DNA of 36,113 nucleotides. Origin: an uncultured Propionibacteriaceae bacterium (GTDB lineage: Bacteria; Actinomycetota; Actinomycetes; Propionibacteriales; Propionibacteriaceae). This document shows positions 25,775-34,109 of the stretch, piece by piece. The position numbers and the translations under genes were made by a program. Within the stretch, counting starts at the first letter, position 1. Every line of letters begins with the position of its first letter. The stretch lies in assembly GCA_945911015.1 (NCBI GenBank), contig CAMDZW010000036.1:1-36113 (forward strand), written 5' to 3'. The notes below the pieces were generated by a model that was given only the letters and a program-made list of their open reading frames with translations, did not search any database and was not told where the DNA came from.

Positions 25775-26155
25775 TCACCGTCCGCTCGCGGTCAACCAGA
25801 GATCGACGATCAGCGACACCACCGAGAAGGTGATCACCGCGATCGCCGCAATCGTGTACACCCAGCGCATCCGGTGCTCGGAACGCCAGAACCGCCGGAT
25901 GCTGATCGCCGCGCTGACGATCGCCACACCACAGGCCAAGAAACTGATCGAGGTCGTCGTCACCCGGCTCGCGCCGATGATCGGGAAGACGAACGGCAAC
26001 ACGATGTAGACGATCGTGCAGCGCAGCGCCGAGATGATCAACGAGGCCTGCAGTGGCTTGTGGCCCGATGGCGCCTTCTCGGCACTGGACGCTGCTGGGG
26101 TCTCGACCACCGTCGGCGGAACCTCGACTGCGCCGTCGGTCTCGACCGAAGTCAC
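25775..26155 (-). CDS. Conserved actinobacterial membrane protein, function unknown
   Basis: This 126-residue protein has a disordered acidic N terminus (1-35), then three hydrophobic segments (about 40-62, 66-84, 97-120). Notable pieces are ALRCTIVYIVLPFVFPIIG and RRFWRSEHRMRWVYT. I recall similar small membrane proteins in other actinobacteria but know of no assigned function. The GTG at 26155 has GGGAGG 6 nt upstream. The 54-residue membrane protein gene follows within 4 bp, so the two products may act together in the membrane. Confidence 0.7.
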   Translation of the reverse strand: MTSVETDGAVEVPPTVVETPAASSAEKAPSGHKPLQASLIISALRCTIVYIVLPFVFPIIGASRVTTTSISFLACGVAIVSAAISIRRFWRSEHRMRWVYTIAAIAVITFSVVSLIVDLWLTASGR

Positions 26156-26252
26156 CCTGCGCCTCCCGCTGGACGTTTCTCCTGACCTGAGGTTACCCCC
26201 GATCCGTAAGTGGGCGCACGTCGGTCCACGGCTCGTCAGTCGCGGCCCCAGG

Positions 26253-26332
26253 CGTACCGTCGATCCGCGTGTTCGGTGTGGGACACCGGTTCCCGACTCC
26301 GGCAGGCCCCGGATTCGCGGATCGACGGTACG
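26253..26332. repeat. 80-bp structured element with 17-bp perfect inverted repeats
   Basis: Arms at 26253-26269 (CGTACCGTCGATCCGCG) and 26316-26332 are perfect inverted copies. Between them is a second hairpin, CGGTGT-GGG-ACACCG (26274-26288). The element ends 1 bp before the stop codon of the siderophore-binding protein gene. It may be a strong terminator or a small mobile repeat; no T-run follows on either side. Confidence 0.7.
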
Positions 26333-26333
26333 G

Positions 26334-27296
26334 TCAGGCCAGTTCTGCCAAGGCGGTCTCCAACTCGTCTAGGAGTTGGGTGGCATTGAGATAGGAGCCC
26401 GGGGTCATGTAGTCGAAGACGAAGACTCGGTTGTTCTTCACCGCATCCAGGTTGGTGAACACGGTCTGCTCCTGGATGAAGGCCGTCTGCTCGTTGGGGG
26501 TGCCCGACGTCGAGCCCGGCAGACAGATCACATCGGCATCGGCCAGCTGACCGATGTCCTCCCACGACAGCGGGGTGTCCTTGTCTCCGTCAGCCTGTTC
26601 CGTGGCCTCGATCCACTGCACGCCGGCGAGGTCAAGGACCTGCCCGCCGTTGCTCAGGCGGGAGCGGATTGAGAATCCCTCGGTCTTGCCCTGCCAGACC
26701 ATGACCCATTTCAGCTCGGACAGGACCGCGGCACGGTCGGCCTTGATCTCGGCGGCACGAGTCTCGTACTTCTCCTCCAGTGCAGCGAGTTCGGAGGTCC
26801 TGGCAACTGCATCGGCGACCTCGCCGGCGGCCTGGCGCCAGGTCGAGGACGTGGTGGCGGTGATCAAGACGGTGGTGGCGATCTTGGCCAGCTCGGCCTC
26901 GAACTCGGCCTGGCCACTGCTGGCCAGGATCAGCTCCGGTTCCTCGGCGGCGATGGCCTCGAGGTTGAGCTCAAAATAGGCGCCACCCTTGGGGACTGCG
27001 GCATAGCGCGCGGCGTAGGTGGGGTTGATGACACCTTCCAATCCATCCTGTACGACGACTGGCTCCAGTCCGAGGTCGAACAAGTTGTAGGTGGAGAAGG
27101 GGTCGAGGGTGGCGATCCGGGTTGGCGCAGTGCCAGATGCTTCGGTGCTGGGCGGGGCACCGGCGTCGGACGGGTCAGTGCTGCAGCCGACCAGCGCACC
27201 GATTCCGGCAGTGGCGCCGAGCCCCAGAGCCGCACGACGACCAACGACAGGGCCAGGGAAGGGAAATCGTCCCACGGACGAATCGTTCACGTTCAC
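26334..27296 (-). CDS. Iron-siderophore ABC transporter substrate-binding lipoprotein
   Basis: This 320-residue protein is a FecB/FhuD-type periplasmic-binding fold protein that captures ferric siderophores for import. The N terminus has Arg20-Arg21 of a twin-arginine signal (VVGRRAALGLG) and a lipobox LVGC with Cys38. The body contains RIATLDPFSTYNLFDLGLEPV, NLEAIAAEEPELILAS and a C-terminal NNRVFVFDYMTPGSYLNATQLLDELE, typical of this class. The GTG at 27296 lacks a ribosome-binding site but follows TAACCT (27308-27303) by 6 nt, so the mRNA is probably leaderless. A DtxR/IdeR-like box overlaps that -10 element. No permease or ATPase gene is nearby. Confidence 0.9.
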   Translation of the reverse strand: MNVNDSSVGRFPFPGPVVGRRAALGLGATAGIGALVGCSTDPSDAGAPPSTEASGTAPTRIATLDPFSTYNLFDLGLEPVVVQDGLEGVINPTYAARYAAVPKGGAYFELNLEAIAAEEPELILASSGQAEFEAELAKIATTVLITATTSSTWRQAAGEVADAVARTSELAALEEKYETRAAEIKADRAAVLSELKWVMVWQGKTEGFSIRSRLSNGGQVLDLAGVQWIEATEQADGDKDTPLSWEDIGQLADADVICLPGSTSGTPNEQTAFIQEQTVFTNLDAVKNNRVFVFDYMTPGSYLNATQLLDELETALAELA

Positions 27297-27300
27297 AGCA

Positions 27301-27319
27301 AAAGGTTAGCCTTGCCTCA
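27301..27319. promoter_or_regulatory. DtxR/IdeR-like iron box over two divergent leaderless promoters
   Basis: The 19-mer AAAGGTTAGCCTTGCCTCA matches the IdeR consensus TTAGGTTAGSCTAACCTAA at about 14 of 19 positions. It fills nearly all of the 22-bp gap between the divergent siderophore-binding and siderophore-interacting protein genes. It covers the -10 box TAGCCT (27307-27312, plus strand) and TAACCT (27308-27303, minus strand), so iron-loaded regulator would block both. Confidence 0.75.
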
Positions 27320-28122
27320 TGGCTCTCACGAAAGCGGCTCGCGAACGGAACGAACGACGCACCGTCCGGCGCATCTTCACCATGACCCTGATCGCTCGTA
27401 CGCCAGTCAGTCGCAACACGACGCGGTTCACGTTCACCGCGGCCGAGTTCGCCGATTTCGAGGCGCTCGGTCCGGACGAGTTCTTCGCCCTCATCATTCC
27501 GGTCCCCGGCCGCGACCTGCCGCCACTGCCGGCGGTCGACGAGGACATCCGCGAGATCATCAACACCATCCCCGAGGACGTACGGCCAGAGGTCCGGTGG
27601 TACACGGTGCGGGCCCACCGTCCCGCCCTGGCCGAGATCGACGTCGACATCGTGCTGCACGGCGACTCCGGACCGGCATCGCGCTGGGCCACCGATGCCG
27701 AGCCCGGTGACGTGATCGGATTCCGTGAGTCGTCCGCGCCCTACATCGCGCCTGAAGGTGGCCGGCAACTACTGGTTGCCGACGAGACCGCGCTGCCGGC
27801 CCTGGCCGCGATCTTGGAGCAGACACCGGCGGGGCTGGACACGGTCGTGATGGCCGAGGTGCCCGGCCCCGAGGACATCCCGGCCATTGCCACCGACGTG
27901 GAGATCGCGTGGTTCCACCGCGGCGACGCCGACCCGGGCAGTGCGCTGCTGCCCGCGCTGGAGGCGGTGGTCACCCCGCACCTGTCCGCACTCAGCTATG
28001 CCTGGCTGTGTGGTGAGCGTGCGCTCGCGACCGGGTCCCGGCGTTGGCTGGTTGAAGCCGGCTTCGACCCGGATCAGATCATGTTCTCCGGCTACTGGCG
28101 GCTCGGTCAGGCCCGCGGCTGA
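27319..28122 (+). CDS. Siderophore-interacting protein (FAD-dependent ferric-siderophore reductase)
   Basis: This 267-residue protein belongs to the SIP family, which uses NAD(P)H and FAD to reduce ferric siderophores and free the iron in the cytoplasm. The FAD-binding barrel (about 20-140) contains RWYTVRAHRP and IDVDIVLHGDSGPASRWA. The C-terminal SIP domain begins at QLLVADETALPALAAILE and ends in the conserved FSGYWRLG. The ATG at 27319 has no ribosome-binding site and follows TAGCCT by 6 nt, indicating a leaderless transcript. It is divergent from the siderophore-binding lipoprotein gene and shares the iron box. Confidence 0.93.
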   Translation: MALTKAARERNERRTVRRIFTMTLIARTPVSRNTTRFTFTAAEFADFEALGPDEFFALIIPVPGRDLPPLPAVDEDIREIINTIPEDVRPEVRWYTVRAHRPALAEIDVDIVLHGDSGPASRWATDAEPGDVIGFRESSAPYIAPEGGRQLLVADETALPALAAILEQTPAGLDTVVMAEVPGPEDIPAIATDVEIAWFHRGDADPGSALLPALEAVVTPHLSALSYAWLCGERALATGSRRWLVEAGFDPDQIMFSGYWRLGQARG

Positions 28123-28175
28123 GGCACGCCGCCGCGGAGGCACCCCGAAGCGCAAACACCTCGGTACCGTCAAGG

Positions 28176-28229
28176 CACCACAGCGGCAGCTGTGGTGTGC
28201 TCGCGCAACTGAGGTGTGTGGCTCACACC
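28176..28229. terminator. Paired hairpins between convergent genes
   Basis: CACCACAG (28176-28183) pairs perfectly with CTGTGGTG (28190-28197), and GGTGTG (28213-28218) pairs with CACACC (28224-28229). They lie in the 128-bp gap between the convergent siderophore-interacting protein and metallo-hydrolase genes and probably end transcription from both sides. No other coding signal is seen in this gap. Confidence 0.55.
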
Positions 28230-28250
28230 GTGTGCAGCACACCGCTGCGG

Positions 28251-28856
28251 TCAGTCGAGGTTTTCCTTCTCGGCACCGATGGTGGTGTCGGGACCGTGTC
28301 CGGTCTTCACCACGGTCTCGTCCGGCAGGGCGAACAGCTTGGTCCGGATCGACTCGACGATGGTCGGGTGATCGGAGTAACTGCGCCCGGTCGCGCCGGG
28401 GCCACCGTTGAACAAGGTGTCGCCGGAGAAGACGACTCCCAGGTCGGGAGCGTGGAAACAGACCGCGCCGGGCGCATGGCCGGGCGTGTGGATCACGTGC
28501 AACACCGTGCCGGCCACGATGATCTGCTGCCCGTCAGCCAACTCGCCGTCCGGTCGTACGGAATGGGTCATGTCCCACAGCACATGGTCGTCGGGATGCA
28601 GCAGGACGGGGGCCTCGACCATTTCGGCGAGCCGCAGCGCCTCCCGTACGTGGTCGTCGTGGGCGTGGGTGCACAGGATGGCGAGCACCCGGCGCCCGGC
28701 CACAGCCTCCACGATCGCTGCCGCATCATGTGGCGCGTCGATGACGACACATTCGGTGTCGTCGCCGACGATCCAGACATTGTTGTCGACGTCGAAGGTC
28801 TGTCCGTCGAGGCTGAAGGTCCCCGACAGTTCCAGGTGGTCGATCCGGGCGGTCAT
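28251..28856 (-). CDS. Metallo-beta-lactamase-fold hydrolase, partner of mscR
   Basis: This 201-residue protein carries the metal-binding THAHDDH motif, a downstream [12 protein letters not shown] and the SGDTLF aspartate, all typical of the glyoxalase-II-like branch of the metallo-beta-lactamase fold. The ATG at 28856 overlaps the stop of the upstream mscR gene (ATGA), so the two are translationally coupled. A similar hydrolase lies next to mscR in mycobacteria (Rv2259-Rv2260). It may hydrolyse the S-formylmycothiol product of MscR, although this is inferred from the pairing. Confidence 0.88.
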   Translation of the reverse strand: MTARIDHLELSGTFSLDGQTFDVDNNVWIVGDDTECVVIDAPHDAAAIVEAVAGRRVLAILCTHAHDDHVREALRLAEMVEAPVLLHPDDHVLWDMTHSVRPDGELADGQQIIVAGTVLHVIHTPGHAPGAVCFHAPDLGVVFSGDTLFNGGPGATGRSYSDHPTIVESIRTKLFALPDETVVKTGHGPDTTIGAEKENLD

Positions 28857-29953
28857 GCGTCCATCACCACAACCGAACGGAGCACATCGCCGGTGTGCAT
28901 CTTCGCGAACGCGGCATCGACATCGCCGATCCTGATCTCCTCGGTCACGAAGGCGTCCAGCGGCAGCCGGTCCTGCAGGTACAGGTCGATCAGCATCGGG
29001 AAGTCGCGCTCGGGCAGGCAGTCGCCGTACCAACTGGACTTCAGGGCGCCGCCGTGTCCGAAGACATCGGCCAACGGGAGCTCGAGCTGCATCTCCGGCG
29101 TCGGCACGCCGACCAGGACGACCACGCCGGCCAGGTCTCGGGCGTAGAAGGCCTGTTTGTAGGTCTCGGGTCGGCCGACCGCTTCGATCACCACGTCGGC
29201 GCCGAATCCGCCGGTGAGTGACTTGATGGCCTCGACCGGGTCGGACTGGGTGGAGTTGACGGTGTGCGTCGCGCCGAGCTGTTGGGCTCCAGCGAGTTTG
29301 TTGTCGTCAATGTCGACCGCAATGATCGTGCTGGCTCCGGCCAGACGGGCACCGGCGATGGCCGCGGCGCCCACGCCGCCACAGCCGATCACTGCCACCG
29401 AGTCACCACGGGAGACACCGCCGGTGTTGATGGCTGCGCCGATGCCGGCCATCACGCCACAGCCGAGCAGGCCGGCAGCAGCCGGACGGGCCGCCGGGTC
29501 GACCTTGGTGCACTGACCGGCAGCGACCAGGGTCTTCTCGATGAACGCGCCGATCCCCAGCGCGGGGCTGAGCTCGGTGCCGTCCTCGAGGGTCATCTTC
29601 TGGGTGGCGTTGGCCGTGTCGAAGCAGTACCAGGGGCGGCCACGCTTGCACGCGCGACACTGACCACACACAGCCCGCCAGTTCAGCACGACATAGTCGC
29701 CGGGGGCCACATCGGTGACGCCCTCGCCGACGGCTTCGACGATGCCAGCGGCCTCGTGGCCCAGCAGGTACGGGTAGTCGTCACCGATACCGCCCGACAC
29801 GTAGTGCAGGTCGGTGTGGCACACCCCGCAGGCCTGGACCTTGACCACGGCCTCACCCGGACCCGGGTCAGGGACATGGATGTTGACCATCTCGACCGGG
29901 GCGTCCTTGGCGCGAGAGATCACACCCTTGACGAGCTGTCCGGACTGACTCAT
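28853..29953 (-). CDS. mscR: S-(hydroxymethyl)mycothiol dehydrogenase
   Basis: This 366-residue class III-type zinc alcohol dehydrogenase acts on the formaldehyde-mycothiol adduct and removes formaldehyde in actinobacteria. Catalytic-zinc residues are in GVCHTD and [12 protein letters not shown]; the structural-zinc Cys set is in [15 protein letters not shown]; the cofactor fold is [22 protein letters not shown] with an acidic end AVDIDD. The [13 protein letters not shown] region and overall length fit MscR better than general alcohol dehydrogenases. The ATG at 29953 has GGAG in good position; longer in-frame readings run into a degenerate repeat. The metallo-hydrolase gene overlaps by 4 bp downstream. 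Confidence 0.9.
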   Translation of the reverse strand: MSQSGQLVKGVISRAKDAPVEMVNIHVPDPGPGEAVVKVQACGVCHTDLHYVSGGIGDDYPYLLGHEAAGIVEAVGEGVTDVAPGDYVVLNWRAVCGQCRACKRGRPWYCFDTANATQKMTLEDGTELSPALGIGAFIEKTLVAAGQCTKVDPAARPAAAGLLGCGVMAGIGAAINTGGVSRGDSVAVIGCGGVGAAAIAGARLAGASTIIAVDIDDNKLAGAQQLGATHTVNSTQSDPVEAIKSLTGGFGADVVIEAVGRPETYKQAFYARDLAGVVVLVGVPTPEMQLELPLADVFGHGGALKSSWYGDCLPERDFPMLIDLYLQDRLPLDAFVTEEIRIGDVDAAFAKMHTGDVLRSVVVMDA

Positions 29954-29970
29954 GAGTTCTCCTTCATTGG

Positions 29971-30037
29971 GTCGACGAGTTCGCGGAGTCGACAGATTCA
30001 CGGGCCAACAGGTTCACGAGGTCAACGGGTGCGCAAG
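29971..30037. repeat. Degenerate 17-bp tandem repeat upstream of mscR
   Basis: Four imperfect units with a period of 16-17 bp occur at 29971-29987, 29988-30004, 30005-30020 and 30021-30037, sharing GTCRAC and TTCRCG elements. They lie just upstream of the mscR ribosome-binding site on its leader side. They may be protein-binding sites or remnants of slippage. Confidence 0.45.
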
Positions 30038-30124
30038 GGCTCCTGAGGCGACCACGGACCACGATGAGCTCACCATAGCGTCCCGGCTCATCATGCAGAT
30101 CGCCGATCACCGCAATTGGGAGCG

Positions 30125-30138
30125 TCAAACCAGTTTGA
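30125..30138. promoter_or_regulatory. Perfect 14-bp palindrome upstream of ABC exporter genes
   Basis: TCAAAC-CA-GTTTGA is a perfect inverted repeat about 36 bp before the exporter start codon. Its size and place fit an operator for a TetR- or MarR-type repressor, which often controls exporters of this kind. No such regulator gene is in the window. Confidence 0.45.
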
Positions 30139-30174
30139 TCTCAGGCCAACTTGAGGTTGAATGATGGACTGCAG

Positions 30175-32178
30175 ATGCTTAGCGAACCCAAGAAACCCGA
30201 GGTGTCCGTCATCACTGACCAGCCAGCCCGGACCGAACCGCCCGAAGAGCCCAACGCCTGGCTCCACACTGTCGGCACCGATGACGCGGCCACCACCTTG
30301 GGGCGGCCGCCCCGGATCGCGCCCCCGCCGAAGTGGAACAACCGAGGCGCCAACCTGTGGCGTCTCCACCCCTATCTTCGGCCCTTTCTCCATCGGTTCA
30401 TCTTCAGCTTTGTGCTGGCTTTCGTCGGGATCGGGCTCGGCCTGGCGATCCCGCTGATCACCCAGGCGGTCATCGACGGTCCGATCGCTGACTCCGACCA
30501 TCGCGGCCTGTGGATCCTCGGCACCGTCGCTCTGGCCATCGGCATCCTCGACGCCGTCACGCAGTGGGGACGACGCTGGGTGGTCAATGTCGGCACCGTC
30601 GGCGTGGAAACCCTTGTGCGCAAGGATTTGTACGCGAAATTGCAACGCCTCCCGATGGCCTTCCACGGACACTGGGAGTCCGGGCAGCTGCTCTCGCGGA
30701 TCATGAATGACCTCAACCGGATCCGCCGTTTCGTCGGCTTCGGGATGACCTTCCTGATCGTGTCGACCATCCAGATCCTGGTCGTCACGATCCTGCTGCT
30801 CAACATGTTCTGGCCACTCGGGCTGGTGGTGCTGGTCTCCTCGGTCCCGATCATTGTGATGGTGCTGATCAACCAGAAGCACTACACCCGCATGTCGCGC
30901 CAGATCCAGGACCAGACCGGCGACGTCGCCACCACGGTCGAGGAGAGCGTCCAGGGTCTGCGGGTGATCAAGGCCTTCGGTCGCGCCAACCACCTGTTCG
31001 CCAAGTTCGACCGGCGCAGCGTCAAGCTCTATGACGTCACCATGGAGCGGGTCTGGCTGAGCGCGAAGTTCTGGACCTTCCTCGAAGTCATCCCGACCCT
31101 GACCATGATCATCGTGCTCGGACTCGGTGCCTGGGCTGTCGGCTCGGGAGCGATCACCATCGGCACCCTGGTCGCGTTCATGACGCTGATGCTCAGCCTG
31201 ATCTGGCCGATCTCTTCGCTCGGCTTCCAGCTCGCCATGGCTCAGGAGTCCATGACGGCCGCAGACCGGGTCGCCGAAGTGCTCGACATCGACAACTCGA
31301 TCACTGACGGGGACACCGTGCTCGATCCCGAGGCCGTCCAGGGACGACTCACCTTCACCGATGTGAGGTTCCGCTTCGACGATGCCGACGCCGACCTGCT
31401 GCACGGGCTGAACCTCGACATCGCACCCGGGGAGACCATCGCCGTGGTCGGTGGCACCGGATCGGGAAAGACTCTCCTGACCGCGCTCGTGCCTCGCCTG
31501 CAGGACGTCACCGGCGGCTCGATCACCATCGATGGCACCGACATCCGCGATCTCAGGCTCGCCCAGCTGCGCAGCATCGTCGCGACCGCCTTCGAGGAGC
31601 CGACGCTGTTCTCCATGTCGGCTCGGGAGAACCTCACCCTCGGCCGGCCCGACGCCAGCGAGGAGGACATCGCCGAAGCCATCGAGGTCGCCCAGGCCGG
31701 CTTTGTCCATGATCTGCCGTGGGGACTGGACACCCGCATCGGCGAACAGGGCATGAGCCTGTCCGGCGGCCAGCGGCAACGTCTTGCGCTGGCCCGCGCC
31801 GTCCTCACTCGGCCGAAGATCCTCGTCCTCGACGACACGCTGTCCGCGCTCGACATCCACACCGAGGAACTCGTCGAACGGGCCCTCAAACGCGTGCTGG
31901 TCGGGGTCACCGGCATCGTGGTGGCCCACCGCGCCTCGACCGTGCTGCTGGCCGACCGGGTCGCGGTCCTGATCGACGGCCGGATCGCTCATGTCGGCAC
32001 CCACTCCGAACTGCTCGCCACCGTCCCCGAGTACCGCGAACTCCTGTCGGCCGAGTTCAACGCTGAAGCTGAGATGGCGACCCAGTCGCCGGGGGCCGAA
32101 GCTGAGATGGCGACCCAGGATCCGCCGGACCCGGAGGGCGCTGAAGATGATCTGACCCCGACAGGAGGCGCACGGTGA
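30175..32178 (+). CDS. ABC exporter half-transporter, subunit with degenerate ATP site
   Basis: This 667-residue protein has a membrane domain of six helices (about 70-360) and a nucleotide-binding domain (about 385-620). Motifs: Walker A VVGGTGSGKT, Q-loop region AFEEPTLFS, signature LSGGQRQRLALARA, Walker B ILVLDDTLSALD and switch His in VVAHRAS. In Walker B the catalytic Glu is Asp, as in the degenerate-site subunit of heterodimeric exporters such as TM287/288. The C terminus has an internal 33-bp duplication giving AEAEMATQ twice. The ATG at 30175 is tentative; a TTG at 30151 is possible. The next gene starts within its stop (GTGA), so the pair is one operon. The exported substrate is unknown; multidrug or lipid export is common in this family. 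Confidence 0.9.
   Translation: MLSEPKKPEVSVITDQPARTEPPEEPNAWLHTVGTDDAATTLGRPPRIAPPPKWNNRGANLWRLHPYLRPFLHRFIFSFVLAFVGIGLGLAIPLITQAVIDGPIADSDHRGLWILGTVALAIGILDAVTQWGRRWVVNVGTVGVETLVRKDLYAKLQRLPMAFHGHWESGQLLSRIMNDLNRIRRFVGFGMTFLIVSTIQILVVTILLLNMFWPLGLVVLVSSVPIIVMVLINQKHYTRMSRQIQDQTGDVATTVEESVQGLRVIKAFGRANHLFAKFDRRSVKLYDVTMERVWLSAKFWTFLEVIPTLTMIIVLGLGAWAVGSGAITIGTLVAFMTLMLSLIWPISSLGFQLAMAQESMTAADRVAEVLDIDNSITDGDTVLDPEAVQGRLTFTDVRFRFDDADADLLHGLNLDIAPGETIAVVGGTGSGKTLLTALVPRLQDVTGGSITIDGTDIRDLRLAQLRSIVATAFEEPTLFSMSARENLTLGRPDASEEDIAEAIEVAQAGFVHDLPWGLDTRIGEQGMSLSGGQRQRLALARAVLTRPKILVLDDTLSALDIHTEELVERALKRVLVGVTGIVVAHRASTVLLADRVAVLIDGRIAHVGTHSELLATVPEYRELLSAEFNAEAEMATQSPGAEAEMATQDPPDPEGAEDDLTPTGGAR
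32065..32119 (+). repeat. 33-bp in-frame duplication in exporter C terminus
   Basis: A segment beginning GAAGCTGAGATGGCGACCCA occurs at 32065 and again 33 bp later at 32098. It repeats eight residues (AEAEMATQ) in the tail after the nucleotide-binding domain and keeps the frame. Confidence 0.75.
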
Positions 32179-34106
32179 GCCAGACCCGTACGAGCTCCAA
32201 GAGCCACGACCAGAGCCCCCGTGACGACGGTGCCGAGCTGGCCCGCAAACTGATCGGCAAGGCTCCGGTCGCCGGTGACGAGGACGTGGCGCAGTGGCGT
32301 GGCGTCGCCGCTGAGGACCGCGCCGATGGTGAGATGCGCGCCAAGACCTCGGCCTTCCTGAAGAAGCGCAGCCGTGCCCTGCTGTGGAGCCTGCTCAAAC
32401 CGTACCGCTGGGTCGTGCTGGCCATGGTCCTGCTGGTGCTGGTGGAGAACGCCTCCCGGCTGGCGATCCCGTCCCTGGTCACCCATGGCATCGACGAGGG
32501 CATCCCGCCGCTGAAGGCCAACGGTGACTCCTCGACCCTGCTGACCACCATCGCGATCATGCTCGGTGCGGTCGTCATCCACACGATCACCCGGATCGCC
32601 TTCATCCAGATCTCGGGCCGGATGGGTCAGAACGTCCTACTCGAGCTGCGCCGCCGACTGTTCAAGCACTTCCAGCGGCTCGACGTCGCCTTCCATGAGC
32701 GATACACCTCAGGTCGAGTCATCTCCCGCCTCACCAATGACATCGAGGCGATCATGGAACTGCTGCAGACTGGCTTCGACGGTCTGATCACGGCAGCGCT
32801 CACCCTGATCGGCATCGGCACGATCCTGCTGTTCATGGACTTCCACCTCGGTGCGGTCGTCCTGATCTGCTTCCCGATCGTGATGTTGGTCGTGCGGTGG
32901 TTCTCCAAGGCGAGCACCCGGACCTATCGTCGCGTACGGGAGTACGCGGCGATGGTCATCGTGCACTTCGTCGAAACCATGGGCGGCATCCGCGCCGTGC
33001 AGTCCTACCGTCGGGAACAGCGCAACCAGGAGATCTTCTCCGACCTGTCCGACCGTTACGGCCACGCCAATGTCACCGCGATGCGGCTCAATGCGATCTT
33101 CTCGCCCAGCATCAAGCTGATCGGCAACGTCACCACGGTCGCGGTTCTGGTCTACGGCGGTTGGCGGGTCATGCACGGCGACATGACCGTCGGTGTGCTC
33201 GCCGGCTTCCTGCTCTACCTGCGCCAGTTCTTCGAGCCCATGCAGGAGATCAGCCAGTTCTACAACACCTTCCAGTCGGCCAACTCGGCGCTGGAGAAGC
33301 TGTCCGGTGTGCTGGAGGAAGAGCCGACCGTCGTCCAGCCGACAAGCCCGGTCCCGCTGGAGCACCCGCGCGGTGAGGTCCACTTCGACCAGGTTGAGTT
33401 CTCCTATGTCGACGGCTCACCTGTGCTGCCGAGTCTGGAGCTGACGATCCCGGCCGGTCAGACCTTGGCCCTGGTCGGCACCACGGGCGCCGGCAAGACG
33501 ACCATCGCCAAGCTGATGTCCCGCTTCTATGACCCGGTCGGTGGCCGACTGACCCTCGACGGGATCGACCTGCGCGAGCTGTCTGACGACGACCTGCGCA
33601 AGGCCGTGGTGATGGTGACCCAGGAGAACTTCATGTTCGACGGGACCGTCGGCGAAAACATTGCCTTCGGACGGCCCGGGTCCAGTGACGAGGAGATCGC
33701 GGCCGCCGCCCGCGCGGTCGGCGCCGACACCTTCATCAACGAACTGCCCGATGGGTACGGGACAGACGTCGGCAAACGCGGTGGTCGGCTCTCGGCCGGA
33801 CAACGGCAGCTGATCGCCTTCGCCCGTGCCTTCCTGGCCGACCCGGCCGTGCTGATCCTCGACGAGGCCACCTCCTCGCTGGACATTCCCTCAGAACGGT
33901 TGGTCCAGCAGGCATTGCGCACCATCCTGGCCGACCGGACTGCGGTGATCATCGCCCACCGGCTGAGCACCGTGGAGGTCGCTGACCGGGTGCTGGTCCT
34001 CGAGCACGGTCAGATCATTGAGGACGGTGCACCAGCCGCCCTCACGAACCAGGAGGACGGCCGGTACGCCAGGCTCCACCAAGCCTGGATCAACTCCCTG
34101 GCGTGA
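32175..34106 (+). CDS. ABC exporter half-transporter, catalytic subunit
   Basis: This 643-residue protein is the partner of the preceding half-transporter. A charged N-terminal extension (1-60) precedes six membrane helices (about 70-360, with FHERYTSGRVISRLTNDIEAI in the first cytoplasmic loop) and a nucleotide-binding domain (about 390-640). Motifs: Walker A LVGTTGAGKTT, Q-loop VTQENFMFDGTVGENIAFG, signature LSAGQRQLIAFARA (Ala for the second-position Gly), Walker B VLILDEATSSLD with the catalytic Glu, and switch His in IIAHRLSTVEVADRV. It has the intact catalytic Glu that its partner lacks, the usual division of labour in heterodimeric exporters. It is convergent with the GerMN/Gmad2 gene, with 3 bp between stops. 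Confidence 0.93.
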   Translation: MSQTRTSSKSHDQSPRDDGAELARKLIGKAPVAGDEDVAQWRGVAAEDRADGEMRAKTSAFLKKRSRALLWSLLKPYRWVVLAMVLLVLVENASRLAIPSLVTHGIDEGIPPLKANGDSSTLLTTIAIMLGAVVIHTITRIAFIQISGRMGQNVLLELRRRLFKHFQRLDVAFHERYTSGRVISRLTNDIEAIMELLQTGFDGLITAALTLIGIGTILLFMDFHLGAVVLICFPIVMLVVRWFSKASTRTYRRVREYAAMVIVHFVETMGGIRAVQSYRREQRNQEIFSDLSDRYGHANVTAMRLNAIFSPSIKLIGNVTTVAVLVYGGWRVMHGDMTVGVLAGFLLYLRQFFEPMQEISQFYNTFQSANSALEKLSGVLEEEPTVVQPTSPVPLEHPRGEVHFDQVEFSYVDGSPVLPSLELTIPAGQTLALVGTTGAGKTTIAKLMSRFYDPVGGRLTLDGIDLRELSDDDLRKAVVMVTQENFMFDGTVGENIAFGRPGSSDEEIAAAARAVGADTFINELPDGYGTDVGKRGGRLSAGQRQLIAFARAFLADPAVLILDEATSSLDIPSERLVQQALRTILADRTAVIIAHRLSTVEVADRVLVLEHGQIIEDGAPAALTNQEDGRYARLHQAWINSLA

Positions 34107-34109
34107 GCC

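Noticed and set aside
30091-32004. Open frame of 637 codons on the minus strand opposite the ABC exporter
   Set aside because: Its composition is Asp/His/Gly/Gln-rich with no motif, while the plus strand encodes complete ABC motifs.
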